Shown here: one piece after another, positions 1 to 5,860 of the stretch
Position numbering within the stretch: position 1 is the stretch's first letter
Layout: every line of letters begins with the position of its first letter
Source of the DNA: an uncultured Clostridium sp.
Lineage (GTDB): Bacteria; Bacillota; Clostridia; TANB77; CAG-508
Assembly: GCA_946497585.1 (NCBI GenBank)
Contig: CAMMLF010000060.1
Span: 1 to 9,734, forward strand
Direction: 5' to 3'
DNA length: 9,734 nt
Notes under the pieces: generated by a model
What the model was told of the DNA's origin: nothing
The model's input: the letters and a program-made list of their open reading frames with translations, nothing else
Database searches by the model: none
Program-made: the position numbers and the translations under genes

Positions 1-108
1 CACATATTTCAATGTGTTGCGGACTTTTTATTTCTTTTAACTGTTAAAAACAGGAGTATATTATCATAAATAGATTTTTTTAACAATAGATAAACGAAAA
101 AATAAGTC

Positions 109-165
109 AAGCTACTTTATGCCGCGGGCTATCGCCCGGGCTGTCTAAGGTAGCTTTTGGCTTGA
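109..165. repeat. GC-rich hairpin element, copy B
   Basis: A nested inverted repeat in otherwise AT-rich DNA. The outer arms are 109-119 and 146-156 (11 positions, one G-T type mismatch). The inner stem is CGGGC (125-129) with GCCCG (134-138) around a four-base loop, extended by GCC/GGC with one bulged base. On the minus strand the loop reads GATA. The segment 139-165 matches 1814-1840 at 22 of 27 positions, and all five differences are transitions. It lies just past the 3' end, in the minus-strand sense, of a truncated copy of the 1910-2980 gene, as copy A lies past the intact gene. It could be a terminator-like or retrohoming-associated structure; its function is not known to me. Confidence 0.6.
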
Positions 166-178
166 AATATAATTATTT

Positions 179-361
179 TTAGAATATTGTTATTCCTTTT
201 TTGATATAGCTTGCAACTAAACTTGATCCTGCATTTGCTGTTGTAACTAAATAGTCTTCTTGGCTCGCAATTTGGTTGCTTTGGTTATTATTACTTATTA
301 TATTAGTAGTAATTACTATTGCTAATATTACTGCTACTAATATAATTGAGTGATTATTTTT
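179..361 (-). pseudogene. Truncated remnant of a second copy of the putative DGR target gene
   Basis: Read on the minus strand, this frame gives about 60 codons ending in TAA at 179-181 that align with the N-terminus of the protein at 1910-2980. Shared pieces include VAVI.AIVITT.II.NNNQ, then TTANAGSSL, a variant of ISNYILNGITI (VASYIKKGITI), and an immediate stop. At the DNA level a run around 216-246 is nearly identical to 2820-2846. No ATG opens the frame, and an in-frame TGA lies just upstream (362-364). The anchor and linker are therefore kept, while the start codon region and everything after residue 65 or so, including the lectin-like domain, are lost. It is a dead paralogue left by duplication or recombination, sitting about 30 bp after the broken ATP-binding gene. 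Confidence 0.8.
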
Positions 362-387
362 TCAAGCTTAAAAATCTGCCTTGCTTA

Positions 388-1251
388 TTATAAAGTGGTT
401 TTATATTTTTGATTTTTACTTGTTGGCTTATCGGGTATTGTCATTTGTAGTTTTCCATTTTGCAATAATGGTTTTAAATAATTTCTTTTAAACCTATCTA
501 CTCCTTTATATCCACAAAATTCAGTTATTTCACTTGCACTTTTAGCATTTTTACAAAATTGTAAAATTTTATCTTCAATGTTATCATACGTCTTATCATA
601 CGTCTTATCATACGTCTTATCATACGTCTTTTTAGTCGACTTATCATTTTGCTCATTTCTCATCTTTTCTGGATACAATTCAGGATATTCGCCATTATAA
701 AAAGTTACGACAAAATCTTCTCTTTCATTTGTAAATACAGGCTCAGGCAAATTTGCTTCTTTCATCTTTTTTTGCATAGTAAAAATTCCTGTATGTCTAT
801 TTTCAATTATTCCACCTAATGTTTCTAACAATTTTACAATGGTCTCATTTCTTACTTCCATTGCTTTTCTTGTTTCTAATAATTCAATTGTATTAGAGCC
901 ATATAAATTTCCAACATTTCTAAATTCTATTCTGTCCCTATAAACCGTTACCATACTATATACTCCGGTTTTAAACTGGCTATAATCTCTGTGAATATTC
1001 ATATTTGATATTGCTTCACGAATTGCATCTAGTGGATACTGGGTTACATCTGTTCTTAAGCCTGTTTTATCACTAATAATAACTTTTACTTTCATATTCC
1101 TATTAATAAAAGCTATTGTTTCGTCATATATTTCACTAATATTACCTTCAATTCTTTTGTTATCGTCAAATCTTTGTCCTTCATCTCCTAAATCAGCAAT
1201 TTTAAATCCTGGTACAACTATTTCTGTAAGATATACACTTATATATTTCAT
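388..1251 (-). pseudogene. C-terminal fragment of an AlbA_2/Schlafen-type ATP-binding transcriptional regulator-like protein
   Basis: The 287-codon frame carries the second half of a family often annotated as putative DNA-binding/ATP-dependent (RecG-like) regulators. Near its start it has VVPGFKIADLGDEGQRFDDNKRIEG. It then has a GHKL-type ATPase segment with AIREAISNMNIHRDY and DRIEFRNVGNLYG, followed by ENRHTGI and EANLPEPVF. A low-complexity linker with four TYDK repeats follows, then a winged-helix-like tail (about residues 225-287). The AlbA_2 domain that should precede it is in another frame (1202-1690), overlapping by about 50 bp. Family members as I remember them have some 70-90 residues between the two halves that are absent here. 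I read this as an internal deletion that also shifted frame. The formal ATG at 1249-1251 is unlikely to be a real start; no good ribosome binding site was seen. Confidence 0.75.
581..628 (-). repeat. Four perfect 12-bp tandem repeats in the linker of the broken regulator
   Basis: The unit TTATCATACGTC occurs four times without a mismatch (581-592, 593-604, 605-616, 617-628). On the coding (minus) strand it encodes repeated TYDK. It lies between the ATPase-like part and the winged-helix tail. Because the unit is a multiple of three, copy-number change alters linker length without breaking the frame. Confidence 0.95.
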
Positions 1252-1690
1252 ATTCAGTCATATTATCATCTCTATCGCCAACTCTTATATATGACCCATT
1301 ATGCATTCCCTTTGGTTTATAATAACAAGGTTTATTTCTTTGAGTAATTGCATCAATTCTTACTGCCACAATCTTCTTACCTTCTATATCAACCACATTT
1401 ATTTCTGGTCTTATAGTAGGTTCAAATTCTGTACTACATAAATTTGTAATATTTTTCTGTAAATTATTTGCATCATATACGCCTACTGGAATAAACGTAG
1501 TTTTATTTTTCCTTTTCTTCTCTTCTACGCCAAATAAAATAACCCCACCCATAGTATTTGCAAAACTCGAAATAGTATCATAATATTTTTCAGGTTTTCC
1601 TTGACTTGCTTTTTTTGTTTCTATACAAACAGATTCTGATTGTTTTTCATTTAATTCTTGAAGCATTTTCAAAATATCTTTTTTATCCAT
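1202..1690 (-). pseudogene. N-terminal AlbA_2 domain fragment of the same broken regulator
   Basis: The frame can be opened further upstream to 1732, but the ATG at 1688-1690 is preceded by GAAGGAG at a spacing of about nine bases, so it is the likely original start. The product begins MDKKDILKMLQ and shows the AlbA_2 (Schlafen-like) pattern. This includes ETKKA, then KYYDTISSFANTMGGVILFGVEE (about residues 25-58), a strand containing KKIVAVRIDAI, and NGSYIRVGDRD with DNMTEYEIY near the end. After EIYKCISY the reading runs into unrelated codons and stops at 1202, while the C-terminal half resumes in another frame at about 1251. The start signals are intact, so a truncated AlbA_2-only protein of about 162 residues may still be made. 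Confidence 0.75.
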
Positions 1691-1743
1691 ATACCTATAA
1701 CTCCTTCTTGAAAGTTGACTAAATTCTATCATATTTTTATATA

Positions 1744-1786
1744 AAAATAAAGTATTTCAATTATATTAATTAAAATACTTTATTTT
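1744..1786. terminator. AT-rich bidirectional terminator-like hairpin
   Basis: AAAATAAAGTATT (1744-1756) pairs perfectly with AATACTTTATTTT (1774-1786), and the interior also pairs at most positions. On the minus strand the second arm runs into TTTTTATAT, and on the plus strand into a TTTTTT run at 1789-1794. It lies between the putative DGR target gene and the start of the broken regulator, so it probably ends leftward transcripts of the former. Confidence 0.6.
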
Positions 1787-1800
1787 AATTTTTTCGTTCA

Positions 1801-1840
1801 CAAGCTTCGCTTTGGCTGCCTAAAGTAGCTTTCAGCTCGA
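1801..1840. repeat. Hairpin-associated element, copy A
   Basis: Bases 1814-1840 match 139-165 at 22 of 27 positions, with transitions only. On the minus strand the sequence after CAGCC forms a small AAGC-GAA-GCTT hairpin where copy B forms a stronger CGGGC-GATA-GCCCG one, so hairpin position is kept while its sequence differs. It lies about 70 bp beyond the stop codon of the putative DGR target gene. Confidence 0.55.
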
Positions 1841-1859
1841 TTTTTTCGGTTTGAACTTT

Positions 1860-1885
1860 TTACACGTTATTGACATAACGTGTAA
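1860..1885. other. 11-bp perfect hairpin/cruciform with 4-nt loop downstream of the variable region
   Basis: TTACACGTTAT (1860-1870) and ATAACGTGTAA (1875-1885) pair perfectly around a four-base loop (TGAC on plus, GTCA on minus). It begins 25 bp after the stop codon of the gene at 1910-2980. DGR target genes characterised so far often carry a short-stem, four-base-loop inverted repeat just after the variable repeat that helps homing. Size and position fit, but the loop is not the GRNA type I would expect. No T-run follows on the minus strand, so it is a poor terminator for the target gene. Confidence 0.6.
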
Positions 1886-1890
1886 TTTTG

Positions 1891-1915
1891 TTCTAATTTT
1901 TTAACAAAATTAGAA
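1891..1915. terminator. Hairpin overlapping the stop codon of the putative DGR target gene
   Basis: TTCTAATTTT (1891-1900) pairs perfectly with AAAATTAGAA (1906-1915) around a five-base loop. The right arm contains the last codon and the TAA stop of the leftward gene. It is a 10-bp AT-rich stem and could help end or stabilise the transcript. With the hairpin at 1860-1885 it makes a tandem pair of inverted repeats directly after the variable region. Confidence 0.5.
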
Positions 1916-2980
1916 AGTCGTGGCTAAGCGAACGTAGCTGGTGGTGTCCACATTGCCGTAGTAGATATTGCCGTAGAAGAAGTCCGCGTAATAAGCGTTG
2001 TACGTACCACCCTGCGAAGAAGACCAGTAGTAGTAGCTAAGTCCAAATGTATAATAATTGCTACTTGTAATTTCAAATGCTGCTCCAAAGGCTGCCCTCT
2101 CTGATTTTGATGGTACAAACCATCCTCTGGCTACCTCATCTTGTATTACTCCCCACATATCATCATAAGTTGAATTATCATTTTGAGCTCCATATTCTTC
2201 TGCATTCCAACTTGCTATCATTCTTTTTGTATTTATTCTTCCTGTTGGCTCTGCTCCTGCTGTAGCAAAATCATTGGCTGTAGAGCTTACATTATAACTT
2301 CTGTCTAAGTTGCCATATGCTGCATCATACCAACAATAATAAGTTCCTGAGTTTATATCTTCTAATGACATTACATAAAATCTGTCATTTCCACTTGTTT
2401 CTTCCATTGGTGCTATTACTTTTCCTGTTCCAAAGTGTTCGTCTGTATATTCTCCTTTTATATAGTATTGCTTTAATCCTGTTTCTGATGGAATTGTATA
2501 AACTCCCCAACCATTACTTCCCCACTCTCCATTCTCTTCTTCTCCTGCTAAATCTGCAAAGATTACTCCGTCTACTGTTATTTCACCTGTGCTTTCTAAG
2601 TCTGCATAATAAACATTCTCTGCACTTATTTGTAAATCTTCATTTGATATTGCATCTGGTCCTGCTTTATATGTACCTGTTATTTTCACTCCATTCACAT
2701 ATGCTGTTTTTCCCATTGCTATATCTTCGGGTGTGGCGGTGGCGTCTGATGTGTCTAACACATCCATCTTTCCTGTTATTCCACCTATTGTTATTCCATT
2801 TAATATGTAATTAGATATTAAACTTGATCCTGCATTTGCTGTTGTGGCTGAATATCCTTCGCTTGCTACTTGGTTATTGTTTCTTATTATGCTTGTTGTT
2901 ATTACTATTGCTATTATTACTGCAACTATGAGTATTGCTATAAATCCTATTAATTTTTGTTTTTTACTTAGTTTTTTCAT
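1910..2980 (-). CDS. Membrane-anchored C-type-lectin-fold protein, putative DGR variable (target) protein
   Basis: The protein has 356 residues. The ATG at 2978-2980 has GGGAGAA about eight bases upstream. A lysine-rich start (1-9) and one hydrophobic segment (about 10-33) look like a signal anchor, placing the rest outside the cell. Residues 45-104 form a linker with NGITIGGITG and PEDIAMGKTAYVNGVKITGT, a pattern I associate with surface and phage-tail-like proteins. Residues about 115-356 resemble the C-type lectin/formylglycine-enzyme-like fold used by DGR variable proteins and DUF1566-type domains, with GWFVPSKSE (287-294), YYWSSSQ (317-323) and a final SYVRLA (348-353). Codons 316-356 differ sharply from the rest: about 50% GC, 23 of 41 codons ending in C, and nine of ten Tyr as TAC. 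The gene has its own promoter and is followed by tandem hairpins. The likely role is ligand or surface binding with diversified specificity. The fold assignment is from pattern, not search; an ordinary DUF1566-like surface protein is the alternative. Confidence 0.75.
   Translation of the reverse strand: MKKLSKKQKLIGFIAILIVAVIIAIVITTSIIRNNNQVASEGYSATTANAGSSLISNYILNGITIGGITGKMDVLDTSDATATPEDIAMGKTAYVNGVKITGTYKAGPDAISNEDLQISAENVYYADLESTGEITVDGVIFADLAGEEENGEWGSNGWGVYTIPSETGLKQYYIKGEYTDEHFGTGKVIAPMEETSGNDRFYVMSLEDINSGTYYCWYDAAYGNLDRSYNVSSTANDFATAGAEPTGRINTKRMIASWNAEEYGAQNDNSTYDDMWGVIQDEVARGWFVPSKSERAAFGAAFEITSSNYYTFGLSYYYWSSSQGGTYNAYYADFFYGNIYYGNVDTTSYVRLATTF
1913..2035 (-). repeat. Putative variable repeat (VR) of a diversity-generating retroelement
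   Basis: These are the last 41 codons of the lectin-like gene, from YYYW to the final F before the stop. GC is 61 of 123 by my count, against roughly 30% around it. Many codons are of the NNC form: TAC, GAC, GGC, TTC, ATC, ACC, AGC, AAC. These are what adenine-directed mutagenesis of AAC codons in a template repeat generates, and they sit between unvaried framework residues (W319, SSS 320-322, A329, V344, VR 350-351). The template repeat and reverse transcriptase are not in this window, so boundaries are approximate. Confidence 0.6.
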
Positions 2981-3023
2981 AAATTTTCTTCTCCCTTCTT
3001 GTTTTCTTTTTCTTTCTTATTAA

Positions 3024-3052
3024 TTTATATCACAAGTAATGTTGTTTTGCAA
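3024..3052 (-). promoter_or_regulatory. Promoter of the putative DGR target gene
   Basis: On the minus strand TTGCAA (3047-3052) is followed after 17 bases by TATAAA (3024-3029). The -10 has an extended TGN just upstream (3030-3032). Transcription would begin near 3017, giving a leader of about 37 bases before the ATG at 2980. Confidence 0.6.
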
Positions 3053-3135
3053 TTGTTTTTGATTGCTTGTTTTGACTTTTTTATTTTATTATTGTAATTA
3101 TTTCCATATTTGTATTTTTTATACACACTTGTTAT

Positions 3136-3163
3136 TGTCAAACAGGACCGTCCCTCTTGACAC
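3136..3163. repeat. Dispersed palindromic repeat, GGGACGGTCC family, copy 1
   Basis: On the minus strand it reads TGTCAA, then GAGGGACGGTCC, then TTTGACA. The ends TGTCAA and TTGACA are inverted, and the core GGAC-G-GTCC is itself self-complementary. It shares core and end sequences with the elements at 5800-5845 and 6399-6460. It begins directly after the stop codon (3164-3166) of the small disrupted leftward frame. Similar repeats are known from Clostridia and resemble REP/MITE elements, but I cannot assign a family. Confidence 0.65.
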
Positions 3164-3182
3164 TTATTGACACTCAAATGCC

Positions 3183-3236
3183 AAAAAGCTATGCATTTTA
3201 AACGAATTCTGCATTCGCCTAAAACACATAGCTTTT
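3183..3236 (-). terminator. Long hairpin with terminal T-run, end of the small leftward unit
   Basis: AAAAGCTATG pairs with CATAGCTTTT at the base. The interior continues with mostly paired bases, including wobbles, up to CGAAT/ATTCG around a five-base loop, about 25 pairs in all. On the minus strand the last arm ends in TTTTT (3183-3187). It would end a transcript of roughly 220 bases starting near 3403. Confidence 0.55.
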
Positions 3237-3318
3237 ATTCTATGTTTTAATATAGTTTCATTTACAAATTTACATATTTCCGAACCAACAGATTTTGTGT
3301 TGAGTAAAAGTATACTTT

Positions 3319-3334
3319 CTCTCTCTCTCTCTCT
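3319..3334. repeat. (CT)8 / (AG)8 dinucleotide tract
   Basis: Eight uninterrupted CT units on the plus strand. The tract lies inside the possible small leftward frame. Slippage by one unit would change the downstream frame, the usual arrangement for replication-slippage phase variation, although here the gene itself is uncertain. Confidence 0.95.
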
Positions 3335-3409
3335 ACAGCCTCAAGGCTTTCAGCGTTTATCATATTATTTTATCTTTCTTTCTTGTTTTTTTGTTTATCT
3401 TATATCATT

Positions 3410-3438
3410 TTTATACATCTAATTTCTATATTTGTCAA
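3410..3438 (-). promoter_or_regulatory. Strong leftward promoter upstream of the AG-tract unit
   Basis: On the minus strand the perfect -35 TTGACA (3433-3438) is followed after exactly 17 bases by TATAAA (3410-3415), with transcription expected to start near 3403. No long leftward gene lies between here and the hairpin at 3183-3236. The promoter therefore argues for a short transcript: a small RNA or a small protein message. Confidence 0.6.
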
Positions 3439-3545
3439 TCGCTAACATAAATTTTTTTAACTATTTTTATTTTACTGTTACAATTCACAGCTTATATTTA
3501 TATAAATGCTACAATATATGTTCCGTAGCTTTTACTACAAAAAAA

Positions 3546-3574
3546 TTGTATTTTCGCCACTTTTATTGTATAAT
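3546..3574 (+). promoter_or_regulatory. Promoter of mutS2
   Basis: TATAAT (3569-3574) stands 17 bases after TTGTAT (3546-3551). The start of transcription would fall near 3581, about 25 bases before the ATG at 3606. This places the promoter inside the upstream extension of the open frame and supports the internal start. Confidence 0.6.
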
Positions 3575-3605
3575 ATCTAATATACTATCGAAAGGAACTA
3601 TTACA

Positions 3606-5789
3606 ATGTTTAATTTAGACAAATTAGAATTTAATAATATACGTGAAAATTTAACAAAATATACACAAACATTCGAAGGTGAAAATTTAGCTTTAAGCTT
3701 AGAACCTTCTTCAAGAACCATGGAAGTTAAATCTTGGCTTAATGAAACTAATGAATGTTTGCAAATTAGAAATATTAAAGGTGAATTACCTATTTCACAA
3801 ATAGATGATGTAAGTTATCTTATAAAAAGCTTAAAGAGTTCTATTTCTTTATCCACAAAAGGCTTACTTGAAATGTGCAATATTTTAAGAACAGCTAGAG
3901 AACTTACTGAATATGTTAAAGATTTGGAAGCTCCATTACATACTTTGCAAGATTATTTTTCTATGCTTTATTCAAATAAAGATATTGAAAATAAAATAAG
4001 TTCATGCATTATTTCCGAAGATACTATTGCTGACAACGCTTCTTCTAAACTTTATAGCATTAGAAACAGTAAGAAATCTTTAGAAAATGACATTAAAAAC
4101 AAGCTAAATCAAGTTATGCACACAAACAGTAAGTACATAATGGACCAAGTTATTACTATTAGAGATGGCAGATATGTTATACCTGTAAAAGATGAATACA
4201 GAAGCTTTGTAAAAGGCTTTATTCATGATACATCAAGTAGTGGCTCTACCGTTTACATAGAGCCAATGGCTGTTTTTGAGATTAATAATAAAATAAATAA
4301 TTTAAGTTTAGAAGAAAACAAAGAAATAGAAAGAATTTTGAGCGAGCTTTCTGGTTTACTTTTCCCTATTGTTTATCAACTTGAAAAAGATGTAGAAATT
4401 ATCTCTAAGCTTGATTTTATAAATGCCAAATCAAAACTTGCTATAGAAATGGAAGCAAATTTACCTATAATTTCAAATGAAATAAATTTAATAAAAGCTA
4501 GACATCCTCTAATTTCTAAAGATAAAGTTGTTCCAATAGATATTTATGTTGGCAAGGACTTTACTACATTAGTTATTACTGGTCCAAACACTGGTGGTAA
4601 AACTGTTAGCTTAAAAACTGTAGGTCTACTTTGCCTTATGGCTCAATCTGGCTTATTTATACCAGCCGATGAAAATTCTACTGTTAAAATATTTGAAAAT
4701 ATATTTGCAGATATTGGCGATGAACAAAGCATTGAGCAATCTTTAAGTACATTTTCTAGTCATATGACTAATATTGTAAAAATAGTAGAACAAGTAAATG
4801 ATAAAAGTTTAATTTTGGTTGATGAATTGGGTTCTGGTACTGACCCAATAGAAGGTGCAAATTTAGCTTTAGCACTTCTTGAATATTTCCATAACCAAGG
4901 TGCTATTACTGTTGCTACAACCCATTATCATGAAATAAAAAATTATTGTATAACACATGATGGATTTGAAAATGCAAGTTGTGAATTTGATATAGAAAAA
5001 TTAGAACCTACATACCACTTACTTATAGGTATTCCCGGAAAAAGCAATGCTTTTGCAATAAGTAAACGTTTAGGTTTAAAACAATCTATTTTAGATAGAG
5101 CAAATAATTTAATGGATAAACCTGATACAGATACAGAAACTTTAATGAAAGAAATTTATGATGACAGAATTTCCATAGAAAATTTGAAAAAAGAAGAAGA
5201 AAAAAATCTAAATCAAGTTACTCTATTACGAAAATCTCTTGAAAGACAAGTGTCAGATAGACTTGCTCGCGAAGAAGAAAAAGTTGAAAAAGCAAAAAAA
5301 CAAGCTCGAGAAATACTGCAAGATGCCAAAGACAAAGCTAATAAAGTTATACGTGAATTGAGTGGTTTAAGCTCAAAAGATTTGAAAAAAGCAAACCAAT
5401 TAAGAAATAAATTAAATAGCGATTTAAAAGAAACAGAATCAAGCCAAGGCTTAGATTTAAGTATTTTATTAAAATTAAACAATCAAGAAACAAATAAACC
5501 AAGTGGCAAAGCTAATGTGCATATTGAAAATACTGCATCGAAAAATATTTCTTCTGAAATAAATCTTATTGGAGAAAACGTAGATACTGCAGTAATGGCA
5601 CTTGATAAATATTTGGATAATTGCACAATGGCTCATTTAAAACAAGTTAGAGTAATTCACGGCAAAGGTACTGGCAAACTACGTGAAGGAATACACAATT
5701 ACTTAAAGAAATCTAAATATGTTAGTTCATATAGAATTGCAGGCTATGGTGAAGGCGACTATGGTGTAACAATTGTTGAATTAAAATAA
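3606..5789 (+). CDS. mutS2: Endonuclease MutS2, short form
   Basis: MutS2 is a MutS-like ATPase with a C-terminal Smr domain. It is known to suppress homologous recombination and, in Bacillus, to act on collided ribosomes. The open frame extends to 3432, but the ATG at 3606 follows AAAGGA and a TATAAT promoter and begins MFNLDKLEFNNIRENL, the normal family start, giving 727 residues. Visible features are a core/lever region (about 1-310), Walker A GPNTGGKT (326-333), Walker B LILVDELGSGTD with D406 and E407, a signature segment with EQSLSTFSSHMTNI, and a charged coiled coil (about 510-620). The Smr domain (about 652-727) contains HGKGTG (685-690). The usual length is about 780-790; the missing 55-60 residues correspond to the KOW domain between coiled coil and Smr. 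The Smr motif often written LDLRG is INLIG here, which also occurs in Clostridia. It is a single gene, convergent with its right neighbour. Confidence 0.95.
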   Translation: MFNLDKLEFNNIRENLTKYTQTFEGENLALSLEPSSRTMEVKSWLNETNECLQIRNIKGELPISQIDDVSYLIKSLKSSISLSTKGLLEMCNILRTARELTEYVKDLEAPLHTLQDYFSMLYSNKDIENKISSCIISEDTIADNASSKLYSIRNSKKSLENDIKNKLNQVMHTNSKYIMDQVITIRDGRYVIPVKDEYRSFVKGFIHDTSSSGSTVYIEPMAVFEINNKINNLSLEENKEIERILSELSGLLFPIVYQLEKDVEIISKLDFINAKSKLAIEMEANLPIISNEINLIKARHPLISKDKVVPIDIYVGKDFTTLVITGPNTGGKTVSLKTVGLLCLMAQSGLFIPADENSTVKIFENIFADIGDEQSIEQSLSTFSSHMTNIVKIVEQVNDKSLILVDELGSGTDPIEGANLALALLEYFHNQGAITVATTHYHEIKNYCITHDGFENASCEFDIEKLEPTYHLLIGIPGKSNAFAISKRLGLKQSILDRANNLMDKPDTDTETLMKEIYDDRISIENLKKEEEKNLNQVTLLRKSLERQVSDRLAREEEKVEKAKKQAREILQDAKDKANKVIRELSGLSSKDLKKANQLRNKLNSDLKETESSQGLDLSILLKLNNQETNKPSGKANVHIENTASKNISSEINLIGENVDTAVMALDKYLDNCTMAHLKQVRVIHGKGTGKLREGIHNYLKKSKYVSSYRIAGYGEGDYGVTIVELK

Positions 5790-5799
5790 TTTTCAGTTT

Positions 5800-5845
5800 G
5801 GACGGTCCTTTTCGTAAAAAAATTATTTTACAAAAAGGACCGTCC
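5800..5845. repeat. Dispersed palindromic repeat, GGGACGGTCC family, copy 2, acting as terminator-like hairpin
   Basis: GGACGGTCCTTTTCGTAAAA (5800-5819) pairs with 5826-5845 at 19 of 20 positions around a six-base loop. The single mismatch becomes a G-U pair in a minus-strand transcript. It starts ten bases after the mutS2 stop, between converging genes, and could terminate both. Its outer half is the same core as the elements at 3136 and 6399, but the inner half is GTAAAA in place of TGACAC. Confidence 0.8.
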
Positions 5846-5860
5846 CCAACGTAAAATTTC

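Larger units (their letters stand above)
3164..3363 (-). pseudogene. Possible small gene split by an (AG)8 tract
   Basis: On the minus strand an ATG at 3361-3363 opens MINAESLEAV followed by Glu/Arg codons from an AG repeat. As sequenced, the frame then runs to a stop at 3262-3264 (33 residues). A different frame is open from the repeat to TAA at 3164-3166 and reads ESILLLNTKSV, continues through KHRIKAMCFRRMQ and ends FLAFECQ. With seven or ten AG units instead of eight, both halves join into one frame, about 65 codons for seven units. There is a promoter at 3410-3438, but the ribosome binding site is weak (AAAGAAAG). The 3' half also contains a long hairpin, so this could equally be a noncoding RNA or a repeat element with a chance reading frame. 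No function is recognised. Confidence 0.35.

Noticed and set aside
1..108. Partial gene at the left edge
   Set aside because: Only small palindromes (CACAT/ATGTG at 1-16, TTTTAAC/GTTAAAA near 36-51) and an AGGAG without a following start codon were seen; no frame could be supported.
581..628. CRISPR-like short repeats
   Set aside because: The 12-bp units are directly adjacent without spacers and encode an in-frame TYDK linker.
1..1909. Template repeat for the putative variable repeat
   Set aside because: I looked for a second copy of the GC-rich 1913-2035 segment near the target and found none; the 109-165 and 1801-1840 elements do not resemble it.
2317..2814. Plus-strand open frame of 165 codons, and others at 1924-2118 (minus), 2077-2265, 5213-5482 (minus), 5946-6458, 7177-7539 and 7352-7675
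   Set aside because: They are shadows antisense to or in other frames of well-supported genes. Their Leu/Phe/Ser-rich composition is what the reverse reading of AT-rich coding DNA gives, and none has a convincing ribosome binding site.
2880..2980. Type IV prepilin signal in the anchored protein
   Set aside because: The hydrophobic segment follows a lysine-rich start with IGFIA, but there is no Glu at the +5 position and no typical GFTLIE pattern; a plain signal anchor fits better.
3432..3605. N-terminal extension of the mutS2 open frame (58 codons)
   Set aside because: A TATAAT promoter lies inside it, no ribosome binding site precedes its ATG, and the family start MFNLDKLEF follows AAAGGA at 3606.
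5559..5573. Loss of the Smr LDLRG motif (INLIG in MutS2)
   Set aside because: As far as I recall, INLIG- or INVIG-type sequences are common in clostridial MutS2, so this is likely a lineage feature and not a defect.
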